Assembly (NCBI GenBank): GCA_963788215.1
Contig: CAWBFX010000010.1
Coordinates: forward strand, 372,001 to 436,000
From: AC-32 sp963788215
Lineage (GTDB): Bacteria > Actinomycetota > Thermoleophilia > Gaiellales > Gaiellaceae
Length of the DNA: 64,000 nt
Direction of reading: 5' to 3'
In this document: positions 1-7,348 of the stretch, one piece after another
Position numbering within the stretch: position 1 is the stretch's first letter
Layout of the letters: the number at the start of each line of letters is the position of its first letter
Program-made: the position numbers and the translations under genes
The notes under the pieces: model-generated
What the model was told of the DNA's origin: nothing
The model's input: only the letters and a program-made list of their open reading frames with translations
Database searches by the model: none

Positions 1-10
1 ACATCTTTCG

Positions 11-17
11 CTCCTTT
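11..17 (-). promoter_or_regulatory. Ribosome binding site of a gene leaving the left edge
   Basis: On the minus strand AAAGGAG stands six bases ahead of an ATG whose complement is at 2-4. Only the start codon of that gene lies in the window, so its product cannot be named. It would be transcribed leftward, divergent from the tRNA-Glu gene. Confidence 0.55.
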
Positions 18-85
18 GTGTTGTGGGTGGTTCCCTTTCCCCGGACAGCATGCCTTCTATGCGCTCCGGGCTATCCTCCGCAGCG

Positions 86-158
86 GCCCCCGTCGACTAG
101 CGGCCTAGGTCACGGCCCTTTCAAGGCCGTAGCACGGGTTCGAATCCCGTCGGGGGCA
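86..158 (+). tRNA. tRNA-Glu (anticodon TTC)
   Basis: A complete cloverleaf can be folded. The acceptor arms are GCCCCCG (86-92) and CGGGGGC (151-157). The anticodon stem is CGGCC/GGCCG with loop CTTTCAA, placing TTC at 120-122. The T arm contains GGTTCGAATCC. Position 158 is the discriminator A, and no CCA end is encoded. A large hairpin follows at once (163-210). Confidence 0.95.
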
Positions 159-162
159 TACT

Positions 163-210
163 CGACGGGAAGTCCGGCCCGCTTTCGCGGGCCATGACGA
201 CTTCCCGTCG
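163..210 (+). terminator. Large hairpin after tRNA-Glu
   Basis: A 12-base outer stem (163-174 with 199-210) encloses a 7-base inner stem, GGCCCGC/GCGGGCC, with loop TTTC. There is no T tract, so it is either an actinobacterial-type terminator or a processing structure. Confidence 0.6.
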
Positions 211-238
211 GTTCATCTGCTGCCGAGGGCGTTCGGGA

Positions 239-265
239 GCCGCAGCCGCCCATGTCGGCTGCGGC
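239..265 (-). terminator. Hairpin at the 3' end of the DUF402 gene
   Basis: A perfect 10-base inverted repeat (GCCGCAGCCG at 239-248, CGGCTGCGGC at 256-265) with a 7-base loop sits directly beyond the stop of the minus-strand gene ending at 270. It probably ends that transcript. Confidence 0.55.
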
Positions 266-269
266 GGCG

Positions 270-842
270 CTAGTCGGGAAACTCAGGCGTGGGCCAACTG
301 GGATCAGGCTTCCAATCGGCCCAGCTGTCGGGCCACCAGTGCCCGTCGGTATCCAGCTCGCGCAGGATGCGGGCGGCCTCGGCTTGGATCTCGCGCACCT
401 GGTCGGTCGTGAAGCGGCCTTCTTCGACACGCTGTTCGAGCTGTTCGTCATCCTTCAGCACGTGCCCGCCCTCGCGCGGGAGCCAGATATCGAGCTCGAG
501 GTCCTGCGTGTCGTAGCCGAGCTCTGTCCGGCGGAACGGCTCCTGCAGGTTCAGGTACCAGCCCCGGAACTCGCGCTTCGGGCCCGACCAGAAAACCCAG
601 ACCGCGTACCACTCGTCGGGCCGCTGCAGCATCAGCGTCCCGTGCCCGTGCCAGCGCTTCTTGCCGAGCCACGGATGCGGGCCGTGCGCCGTTGCCGGGA
701 AGCGGATCGGCGCCCCCTCGGGGATGTACGTCGCGAGGAGCTCGGGCGAGTCCTGGACGACGACGACCGCGATCTCGGCCCATGCCGAGCCGTCGTTCAG
801 CACCTCGCGGCGCACGACGACGTCGCCTGGGCTCCAGGTCAA
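270..842 (-). CDS. DUF402 domain protein
   Basis: This protein of about 190 residues has the DUF402 layout. An early W-S-P-G-D and V-R-R-E-V segment is followed by VVVQDSPELLATYIPEG, then G-P-x-R-E-F-x-G-W-Y-L-N-L-Q and D-L-E-L-D-I-W. Family members include nucleoside phosphate hydrolases, but the substrate here cannot be read. I chose TTG at 842 because it overlaps the TGA of the upstream DM13 gene, giving translational coupling. A GTG at 884 is the alternative. The acidic helical C-terminus, ending in a W-rich segment, is typical. Confidence 0.75.
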   Translation of the reverse strand: MTWSPGDVVVRREVLNDGSAWAEIAVVVVQDSPELLATYIPEGAPIRFPATAHGPHPWLGKKRWHGHGTLMLQRPDEWYAVWVFWSGPKREFRGWYLNLQEPFRRTELGYDTQDLELDIWLPREGGHVLKDDEQLEQRVEEGRFTTDQVREIQAEAARILRELDTDGHWWPDSWADWKPDPSWPTPEFPD

Positions 843-1303
843 CTCGTCGGGCTTAGCCGGGCGACCGCGTTCGTCTTGTTGCACTCGGCGCAGTAGATCT
901 CGACGAGGTACCCGGTCATTCCTGCAGCCGACGGAGGGAGCTTGTAGTGCTGTCCGCCGTGCGAGCTCGCGAGCGAGCCGACGAGCAGCGACTTGCCGCG
1001 GTTGCCCTGGCTCCGGCCGGGATCGCGCTGGTCGAGGTAGACGTAGAGGTCCGGCGCCTGGCGCGTGCCGAAGGCGCGGTCGAACCGTAGGACTAGCCGT
1101 CCTGAGCTCTCGCGCTCGATGACCGCCGTGCCCGTCGTTCCCCAGGTGACCGTGTGGAAGCGGCCGCTCGCAAGGACTTGCGCGGGCCCGGCCGCGCTGC
1201 CGCCGTCCCCACGGGCGAGCGCGATCCCACCCGCGACGCCGGCGCCGACGAGAGCGACCAGTGTCGCCAGGAGCAAGCGTCGTCTGCCCGAGAGCGCGTT
1301 CAC
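839..1303 (-). CDS. Secreted or membrane-anchored DM13-like protein
   Basis: About 154 residues. An N-terminal hydrophobic segment (LLLATLVALVGAGVAGGIA) acts as signal anchor. Next comes a DM13-like beta domain with GRFHTVTWGTTG, a D-L-Y-V-Y-L sequence and a closing V-E-I-Y-C-A-E-C-N segment. DM13 domains are proposed to be redox-active extracellular modules, and the C-A-E-C pair fits that idea, but it is inference. The GTG at 1303 has GGAG five bases upstream and starts just before the signal segment. The gene overlaps the DUF402 start. Confidence 0.7.
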   Translation of the reverse strand: MNALSGRRRLLLATLVALVGAGVAGGIALARGDGGSAAGPAQVLASGRFHTVTWGTTGTAVIERESSGRLVLRFDRAFGTRQAPDLYVYLDQRDPGRSQGNRGKSLLVGSLASSHGGQHYKLPPSAAGMTGYLVEIYCAECNKTNAVARLSPTS

Positions 1304-1366
1304 GGCTACTCCACACTCTACGCCCGCCGGCCATCGGCGGTTCTCATCTGGCACCCTAAGTCGAGA

Positions 1367-1439
1367 GGGCGGTTAGCTCAGCTGGGAGAGCGCCTGGTTT
1401 ACACCCAGGAGGTCGGCGGTTCGACCCCGTCACCGCCCA
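1367..1439 (+). tRNA. tRNA-Val (anticodon TAC)
   Basis: The acceptor arms are GGGCGGT (1367-1373) and ACCGCCC (1432-1438), with discriminator A at 1439. The D arm is TTAGCTCAGCTGGGAGAGC. The anticodon stem is CCTGG/CCAGG with loop TTTACAC, giving anticodon TAC. The T stem GGCGG/CCGTC holds one G-U pair. No CCA is encoded. Confidence 0.95.
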
Positions 1440-1503
1440 TGTCTCAACTAATCATCCCAATCGGGGGATGGAACCAGCGTGGCTGCCTGTTTGAGTCGGC
1501 GGC

Positions 1504-1995
1504 ATGAGCGGACGCCTGGCCTGTGCGGTGGCGCTGTCGATGCTGGTCGCAGTCGCGGCGGGTTGCGGCAGCGGAGGTAGCAGCGGCGGCAGTGCCGGCG
1601 ACGGCAGCGGCACCACGAGCACCAGCACCTCCTCGTCCGACCCGAACTCGTCGAGCTACGACCCGGCCGAGACGACCCTCAAGGCCGCGGGGCTCGAGGT
1701 CTGCGGCCAGACGCAAGCCCAGTCCTCTGGTGGCCTCGACCGGAGCTCCGGCGTGACCCAGACCCGGTCGTTCCTCGTCGCGCCCGACTGCATGGGTGCG
1801 AAGACGTCGCCGAACGCGATCACCGTCTACCAGTTCAAGGATCGTGACTCGCTCGACGCCGGGATGTCGAAGATCAAAGCGGCGTATCCCAAAGGCCAGA
1901 CAACGCAGTACGGCGCGGTCGTGATCCTCGCGACCGGGCCAAAAGCGGCGGAGTACATGGCCGATGTGAAGAAGTCACTGCCGGCGCCCGGCTGA
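1504..1995 (+). CDS. Small lipoprotein of unknown function
   Basis: 163 residues. A type II signal peptide ends in the lipobox V-A-A-G-C, so the mature protein would be lipidated on Cys21. A Gly/Ser/Thr-rich linker covers about residues 22-50. The folded remainder starts near D-P-A-E-T-T-L-K-A-A-G-L and holds two more cysteines that could form a disulfide. I do not recognise the family. The gene lies alone between tRNA-Val and the coiled-coil gene, and codon use matches its neighbours. Confidence 0.75.
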   Translation: MSGRLACAVALSMLVAVAAGCGSGGSSGGSAGDGSGTTSTSTSSSDPNSSSYDPAETTLKAAGLEVCGQTQAQSSGGLDRSSGVTQTRSFLVAPDCMGAKTSPNAITVYQFKDRDSLDAGMSKIKAAYPKGQTTQYGAVVILATGPKAAEYMADVKKSLPAPG

Positions 1996-2048
1996 GCCTG
2001 CGCGAAATCCCCCTTTCGGTCGCGGCAGTTTCAGCCGATAACGGCAGC

Positions 2049-3125
2049 GTGGAAGCTGCGGAACAGGCCTGGCGGCCGCTTGGCGAGTTGCTCCTGACCA
2101 AGAACCTGATCGCACGGGCTGAGCTCGACCTGGCCTTGGCGGAGCAGGAGGAGACGGGCAAGCTCCTCGGAGCGATCTTGGTCGACCGCGGGTTCATCTC
2201 GGGGCCGGCGCTCGCGATCGCGCTCGCCGAGCAGTACGGCGTCGAGCTCGACCAGCAGCAGGGCTTCGGCACCGGGCTGTGGGCGGAGATCGAACGGCGC
2301 CATCGCTCGGAGCGCGGGATCAACGATCCAGAGGAGCCCCAGGTCAACGCGACGGTCGTCAAGTTCGAGCCGCCGCAGGTGTCTCTGGAGGTCGTTCCCG
2401 ACCCTGACCCCGAGCCGGACTCGCAGCTGGAGCGGCTCGAGGGAGAGAACCGCCGCCTGCAGGAAGAGATCGCGCGACTGCATACGGAGTTCACGCAGCT
2501 TCGGGTGATCGAGCCCGAGCCCGACCCGCAGCTCGAGCGGCTCGAAGATGAGAACCGCCGCCTGCAAGGCGAGGTCGAGGTTCTGAGCGCGCAGGTTGCG
2601 CAGCTCCAGGTGCCCGACCCGCAGCAAGAGGCGCTTCAGTCCGAGAACGCCCGGCTGCAGCAGGAGACCGAGCGGCTCCACGCGGAGATTGCACAGCTAC
2701 AGACCGTCGAGCCCGAGCCGGATCCGCAGCTGGCGGGGCTCGAAGAGGAGAACCGCCGCCTGCAGGGCGAGGTCGAGGGCTTGAGCGAGGCGGTCGCGCT
2801 GCTTCAGGTGCCCGATCCTCAGCTCGAGGAGCTCGAGGCCGAGAACAAGCGGCTCCAGGAGGAGATGGAGCATCTGCACTCCGAGTTCACGAGACTTCGT
2901 GTCATCGAGGCCGAGCAGGTGGAGCCGGAGCCCGAGCTACCCAAGACGCACGTGCTCTTCGTCCCGACGCCGTCGCGCTACCTCCTGCTCGAGCGGCAGG
3001 GCCCCCCGCCCGACGCGGGCACAGAGCTCTCGCTCTCAGAGGGCAGCTTCGTCGTCGGCAAGGTCGGGCGCGCTCCCGTTCCCGGCGAGCGCCGGGCCTG
3101 CGCGTTTCTCCTCGCCAGCGCGTAG
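2049..3125 (+). CDS. MshEN-like N-terminal domain with long repeated coiled coil
   Basis: 358 residues from GTG. Residues 5-75 (LGELLLTKNLIARAEL, then G-K-L-L-G-A-I-L-V-D-R-G-F) resemble the helical N-terminal module of GspE/PilB/MshE ATPases, which can bind nucleotide messengers such as c-di-GMP. No ATPase domain follows. Instead five related 31-35 residue units begin near residues 128, 160, 192, 227 and 258. Each is an acidic P-D-x-Q linker followed by L-E-x-L-E-x-E-N-R-R-L-Q heptads. The C-terminal 55 residues form a small beta domain. The last 90 bases overlap the convergent gene ending at 3036. Confidence 0.75.
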   Translation: MEAAEQAWRPLGELLLTKNLIARAELDLALAEQEETGKLLGAILVDRGFISGPALAIALAEQYGVELDQQQGFGTGLWAEIERRHRSERGINDPEEPQVNATVVKFEPPQVSLEVVPDPDPEPDSQLERLEGENRRLQEEIARLHTEFTQLRVIEPEPDPQLERLEDENRRLQGEVEVLSAQVAQLQVPDPQQEALQSENARLQQETERLHAEIAQLQTVEPEPDPQLAGLEEENRRLQGEVEGLSEAVALLQVPDPQLEELEAENKRLQEEMEHLHSEFTRLRVIEAEQVEPEPELPKTHVLFVPTPSRYLLLERQGPPPDAGTELSLSEGSFVVGKVGRAPVPGERRACAFLLASA

Positions 3126-3467
3126 CCCGAACCGCCACCGCAGCAGCTCGAAGTCCTCGGCGCCGAAGTAGGTGACGACTTCGCCGTACCTCGTCCGCAG
3201 CTTCCGGAGCTTGCGGCGCTTCCGGTGCGTGCGCGAGCTCTTCATCTCCGTGCACTCAATGTAGATGCCGGCGTCGGGGAGATAGAAGTCGGGCGTCACG
3301 GCTTCGGTCACGCGCCCGTCCTCGTCGTGCTCGAGCGGGAACGTGTGGGGCTCGTACTCCCACGGGATGCCGTGCTCGTCGAGGAGTGCCGCCAGCTCGC
3401 GCTCCGACTCGTGCGCGAAGCGGGGCGGAGACGTGCCGCGGAAGTGCCGGAAACCGTTGGCGGGCAT
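3036..3467 (-). CDS. PD-(D/E)XK nuclease-like protein
   Basis: 143 residues from the ATG at 3467. SERELAALLDEHGIPWEYEP, then T-P-D-F-Y-L-P-D and Y-I-E-C-T-E-M-K, match the layout of PD-(D/E)XK nuclease-fold proteins, with PD at about 59-60 and E-M-K at about 74-76. A basic helix (HRKRRKLRKLRTRYG) and V-V-T-Y-F-G-A-E-D-F follow. Similar actinobacterial proteins are uncharacterised, so nuclease activity is inference. The 3' end overlaps the preceding convergent gene by 90 bases, unusually long for two real genes. Confidence 0.65.
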   Translation of the reverse strand: MPANGFRHFRGTSPPRFAHESERELAALLDEHGIPWEYEPHTFPLEHDEDGRVTEAVTPDFYLPDAGIYIECTEMKSSRTHRKRRKLRKLRTRYGEVVTYFGAEDFELLRWRFGLRAGEEKRAGPALAGNGSAPDLADDEAAL

Positions 3468-3512
3468 GCCTTGGACTTGCCGGGCGGTGGACGGTGAAAC
3501 CAGAATGGGTGG

Positions 3513-4424
3513 ATGGCCGGGCACCACGACCACGCGCACGGCAACGCCGGGCGGCGCGCCCTCACGATCGCGCTCGTCCTGATCGTCGGCTTGATGGCCG
3601 GCGAGGTGGTCTTCGGAGTGGCCGCAGGTTCGCTGGCGCTGCTGGCCGACGCGGGGCACATGCTCACCGACGCAGCGGCTCTCGGGCTCGCCTTGGTTGC
3701 GGCGGCCTACGCGGGACGCCCCGCCCGCGGACGGTGGACGTTCGGTTTCCGCCGGCTCGAGATCCTGGCGGCGCACCTGAACGGGATCACGCTCCTCGTC
3801 GTCGGCGTGCTGATCGTGTACACGGCCGTCCGCCGGCTCGTCTCTCCTCCCGAGGTTCGCGGCGGGCTGGTGCTCGCCGTTGCGCTCGCGGGAATGGTGG
3901 TGAACCTCATTGCCGCGCTGGTTCTCGCCGCGCCGAGCCGCGAGAGCCTGAACGTCCGCGGCGCCTTCCTGCACGTGACGACCGATCTGGCCGCGTTCAC
4001 CGGGACCGCCGTCGCGGGCGCCGTCATTCTCGCCACCGGGTGGGACCAGGCCGACCCGATCGCGAGCCTCGTCGTCGCGGCGCTCATCTTCTGGTCGAGC
4101 TACTCGCTCCTGCGCGAATCGACGCGGATCCTGCTCGACGTCGCGCCCCGCGAGCCGCGCGAGATCGCCGAGTCGATGCTCGCGATGCCCGGGGTCGTCG
4201 AGGTGCACGACCTCCACGTCTGGACCGTCGGGAGTGGGTTCCCGTCGGTCTCGGCACACGTGCTCGTGGAGCCGGGCGCGGACTGCCATGCGCTGCGCCG
4301 CGAGCTCGCCGCGCTCCTCGACGAGCGCTTCTCGCTGGGGCACTCGACGCTTCAGGTCGAGCACGCGGCGTCGGCCGCCGCAGCCTCGCAGCTTCCGCTC
4401 GCCGCTCCGAGACACCTGGACTAG
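3513..4424 (+). CDS. Cation diffusion facilitator (zinc/cobalt/cadmium efflux)
   Basis: 303 residues. The protein opens with a His-rich M-A-G-H-H-D-H-A-H-G segment, as in CzcD/ZnT proteins. It has about six membrane segments and the signature LLADAGHMLTDAAAL in TM2. H and D of L-H-V-T-T-D in TM5 complete the expected metal site. The cytosolic C-terminal domain (VVEVHDLHVWTVGSG, then V-S-A-H-V-L-V) is the usual ferredoxin-like dimerisation module. Length is normal. It is an H+-coupled divalent metal exporter of the inner membrane; the exact metal cannot be told. Confidence 0.92.
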   Translation: MAGHHDHAHGNAGRRALTIALVLIVGLMAGEVVFGVAAGSLALLADAGHMLTDAAALGLALVAAAYAGRPARGRWTFGFRRLEILAAHLNGITLLVVGVLIVYTAVRRLVSPPEVRGGLVLAVALAGMVVNLIAALVLAAPSRESLNVRGAFLHVTTDLAAFTGTAVAGAVILATGWDQADPIASLVVAALIFWSSYSLLRESTRILLDVAPREPREIAESMLAMPGVVEVHDLHVWTVGSGFPSVSAHVLVEPGADCHALRRELAALLDERFSLGHSTLQVEHAASAAAASQLPLAAPRHLD

Positions 4425-4434
4425 TCCGTTCCGC

Positions 4435-4463
4435 CCACGGCCGGGGCCTGGCCCCGGACGTGG
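4435..4463 (+). terminator. GC-rich hairpin after the CDF transporter gene
   Basis: CCGGGG (4441-4446) pairs with CCCCGG (4452-4457), and the outer arms CCACG/CGTGG extend the stem with one mismatch. It lies 10 bases past the transporter stop and ahead of the next start, so a terminator is the simplest reading. Confidence 0.55.
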
Positions 4464-4507
4464 CGCTTCGGGCCGGGCCGGGCGCCTCAGGCTCTAAGCT
4501 CTCGCGC

Positions 4508-5239
4508 GTGGCGGGGCTCGAGGGCAAGACCGCGATCGTCACCGGCGCCTCGAGCGGGATCGGCGCCGCGACCGCCCGCGCGCTCGCAGACAACGGCGCG
4601 CGCGTGGCGGGCGGGGCGAGGCGCGTCGACCAGCTCGAGACCGAGGTCGCGCTCGAGCTCGACGTGATCGATCCGCCCAGCTGTGAGCGTTTCGTCGAGC
4701 AGGCCGTCGCGGAGCTCGGCGGCCTGGACATCCTGGTCAACAACGCTGGCCTCGGCCTCGGCCGCGAGCCGTTCGACCAGAGCAAGGAGGAGGACGAGGA
4801 GACCGTCCTCGAGACGAACGTCCATGGGGTCATGCGCCTGACGCGCCTGTGCCTCCCGCACATCCGCGACGGCGGCCACATCGTCAACCTCGGCTCGGTC
4901 GCCGGCCGCCAGCCGTACGAGAACGCCGCGGTCTACGTCACGTCCAAGTTCGCCGTGCGGGGCTTCACCTACGCCCTCCGCGAAGACCTCCTCGGCCGCC
5001 CGATCCACGTGACGACGGTCGACCCGGGCCTCGTCGAGACGAACTTCTCGCGTGTGCGCTTCCGCGGCGACGAGGAGCGCGCGAAGGCCGTCTACGCGAA
5101 CGTCGAGCCGCTGAGGCCCGAGGACGTCGCCGAGTGCATCGTCTTCGCGCTGACCCGACCGCCCCACGTGAACGTGGACGAGCTCGTGGTCAAGGCCCTG
5201 GCGCAGTCGACGGCCGTCCGCATCGTCCGCGACGACTGA
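4508..5239 (+). CDS. Short-chain dehydrogenase/reductase
   Basis: 243 residues from GTG. The classical SDR pattern is present: the cofactor loop T-G-A-S-S-G-I-G near residue 13, D-I-L-V-N-N-A-G near residue 77, a Ser in N-L-G-S-V-A-G, and Y-V-T-S-K (catalytic Tyr/Lys) near residue 145. The P-G-L-V-E-T-N-F turn is typical of YdfG/serine-dehydrogenase-like members, but the substrate is unknown. The TGA overlaps the ATG of the debranching-enzyme gene by one base, so the two are translationally coupled. Confidence 0.88.
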   Translation: MAGLEGKTAIVTGASSGIGAATARALADNGARVAGGARRVDQLETEVALELDVIDPPSCERFVEQAVAELGGLDILVNNAGLGLGREPFDQSKEEDEETVLETNVHGVMRLTRLCLPHIRDGGHIVNLGSVAGRQPYENAAVYVTSKFAVRGFTYALREDLLGRPIHVTTVDPGLVETNFSRVRFRGDEERAKAVYANVEPLRPEDVAECIVFALTRPPHVNVDELVVKALAQSTAVRIVRDD

Positions 5240-7305
5240 TGGCGCTCACGATCCTCGAAGGCTCGACCTTCTGCATCTGCAACGAGCTCGGCGACGTCGA
5301 CGGCCAGACGCAGGGGCTCTTCGCCGACGACACGCGCTTCCTCTCGCTGCTGCGGCTGACGATCAACGGCGCGAAGCCGCTGCTGCTCTCGTCGGGCGTG
5401 GTCGAATACTTCTCGGCCGCGTTCTATCTGCGCAACCCCGCCGCGGGCGGCCTGCCCCAGGACACGCTCTCGATCACGCGTGAGCGGTTCGTGGGTGACG
5501 GCATGCAGGACCGCATCGTCGTCCGCAACGAGGGCATGGAGCCGCTCTCCTTCGAGCTGGCCCTCGAGCTCGCCACCGACTTCGCGGACATCCTCTCCGT
5601 GAAGGAGCACGATTTCGCTCTCGGCGACCCGACCCGGGCGAAGCCGCTGCCGCCGGCCGCAGCGGCGCGCTTCGAGGAGCAGCACAACCAGTTCGTGCTC
5701 GAGGAAGCGAACGGCGGGACGGCCCGTACGCAGGTGATCCTCTCCGAGCGGGGCGCGATCGAGGGCACGCGCGTCGCCTACCACCTCGAGCTCGGCCCGC
5801 GCGAGGAATGGGCGCTCAGGCTCGACATCCTCGCGTCGATCGACGGCGACAGCATCGCGCCGCTGGCGGCCGAGCGGCGCTTCGGCGAGGAGCTCACGCG
5901 CGTGCGCGAGTCGCTCGCAGCCTGGCAGCTGCGCGTGCCGCAGATCCGCAGCGACTGGGACGAGCTGGGGCAGAGCTTCTCGCGCTCGGTCGCGGACCTT
6001 GCCTCGCTTCGCATGCGCGGAGGGGGGCGCAGGGGCCGGCTGCCTGCGGCGGGGATGCCGTGGTTCATGACGGTCTTCGGGCGCGACACGCTGATCACGT
6101 GCCTCCAGACACTGCTGTTCGGTCCCGAGCTCGCCCGCACCGCGCTCGAGACGCTCGCCGAGCTCCAGGCCCGCGAGGACGACCCCGACATCGACGCCGA
6201 GCCGGGCAAGATCGTCCACGAGCTCCGGTCCGGGCGCGCCGCGGAGAACTGGTTTCGCGCCTACTACGGGACGGCGGACGCGACGCCGCTCTACATCGTC
6301 CTGCTCTCGGAGGTCTGGCGCTGGACAGACGACTCGGAGCTCGTCGGCGAGCTGAAGGATCCGGCCCTGCGCGCGCTCGCCTGGATCGATCAGTACGGCG
6401 ACCGCGACGGCGACGGCTTCGTCGAGTACCAGCGGCGCACCCCGCGAGGGCTCGCGAATCAGTCGTGGAAGGACTCCGGCGACTCGCAGCGCTTCCACGA
6501 CGGCACCATCGCCCGCTCTCCGATCGCGCCTTGCGAGGTTCAGGGCTACGTCTACGACGCCAAGGTTCGGGCGGCCGAGCTTGCGCGGGAGGTCTGGCGC
6601 GACCGCCCACTCGCCGAGCGGCTCGAGCAGGAAGCGCAGGAGCTGCAGCGGCGCTTCGACGAGCAGTTCTGGACGGACGCGCGCGGCGGGTACTACGTCC
6701 TCGCGCTCGACGGCGAGAAGCGGCAGGTCGACTCGCTCTGCTCCAACGTCGGGCACCTGCTCTGGAGCGGCATCGTCCCGGAGCGGCGCGTGGACGCGAT
6801 CGTGGACGCGCTGATGGGCCAGGAGCTGTGGTCGGGCTGGGGCGTGCGCACCATGTCGACGGGCGACGCCGGCTACAACCCGCTCTCGTACCACAACGGA
6901 ACCGTCTGGCCCCACGACAACTCCTTGATCGCGCAGGGCCTCGCCCGGCACGGGCGCTGGCCCGAGGCGCAGCGGATCATCCGGCGGATGCTCGGCGCGG
7001 CCGCGCACTTCGCCTATCAGCTACCGGAGGTCTTCGCGGGCCTGCCGCGCTCGGAGACGCCGTTTCCGATCGCCTACCCGACCGCCGCGCGCCCGCAGGC
7101 CTGGGCGGCCGGGACTCCGGTACTCCTGCTGCAGCTGCTGCTCGGCCTCGAGCCCAACCGGAGCGGACACCACCTGGAGACGCACGCGCCCGACGAGCTG
7201 CCGTCCTGGGCGGGCCGCTCGGTGCGGCTTTCCGGTATTCGAGCTTTCGACCGCCAGTGGGACGTGCGCGTCGAGCGCGGACGCGTCACAGTCGAGGAAG
7301 CCTAG
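5239..7305 (+). CDS. Glycogen debranching enzyme-type alpha-glucosidase
   Basis: 688 residues. The N-terminal beta domain (about 5-200; G-L-F-A-D-D-T-R-F-L-S near 29) is the bacterial debranching N-terminal module. The C-terminal (alpha/alpha)6 domain (about 260-650) carries W-F-M-T-V-F-G-R-D-T-L, N-Q-S-W-K-D-S-G-D-S and Y-H-N-G-T-V-W-P-H-D. These are characteristic of amylo-alpha-1,6-glucosidase/GH63-like enzymes. The probable role is trimming of storage or trehalose-related glucans. The neighbouring glycosyltransferase at 7349 supports a carbohydrate locus. Confidence 0.88.
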   Translation: MALTILEGSTFCICNELGDVDGQTQGLFADDTRFLSLLRLTINGAKPLLLSSGVVEYFSAAFYLRNPAAGGLPQDTLSITRERFVGDGMQDRIVVRNEGMEPLSFELALELATDFADILSVKEHDFALGDPTRAKPLPPAAAARFEEQHNQFVLEEANGGTARTQVILSERGAIEGTRVAYHLELGPREEWALRLDILASIDGDSIAPLAAERRFGEELTRVRESLAAWQLRVPQIRSDWDELGQSFSRSVADLASLRMRGGGRRGRLPAAGMPWFMTVFGRDTLITCLQTLLFGPELARTALETLAELQAREDDPDIDAEPGKIVHELRSGRAAENWFRAYYGTADATPLYIVLLSEVWRWTDDSELVGELKDPALRALAWIDQYGDRDGDGFVEYQRRTPRGLANQSWKDSGDSQRFHDGTIARSPIAPCEVQGYVYDAKVRAAELAREVWRDRPLAERLEQEAQELQRRFDEQFWTDARGGYYVLALDGEKRQVDSLCSNVGHLLWSGIVPERRVDAIVDALMGQELWSGWGVRTMSTGDAGYNPLSYHNGTVWPHDNSLIAQGLARHGRWPEAQRIIRRMLGAAAHFAYQLPEVFAGLPRSETPFPIAYPTAARPQAWAAGTPVLLLQLLLGLEPNRSGHHLETHAPDELPSWAGRSVRLSGIRAFDRQWDVRVERGRVTVEEA

Positions 7306-7348
7306 TGTTCCTCCCAGCAGTGACCGCCTGTCATCACCGGGAGAAACA

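Noticed and set aside
2430..2900. Tandem repeats as a CRISPR array
   Set aside because: The repeats are coding heptad units with variable linkers in one open frame, not identical repeats with unique spacers.
3386..4507. N-terminal extension of the SDR protein upstream of 4508
   Set aside because: The frame is open by chance across the CDF gene; the extension is Arg-rich shadow sequence and the SDR cofactor loop lies at a normal distance from the GTG at 4508.
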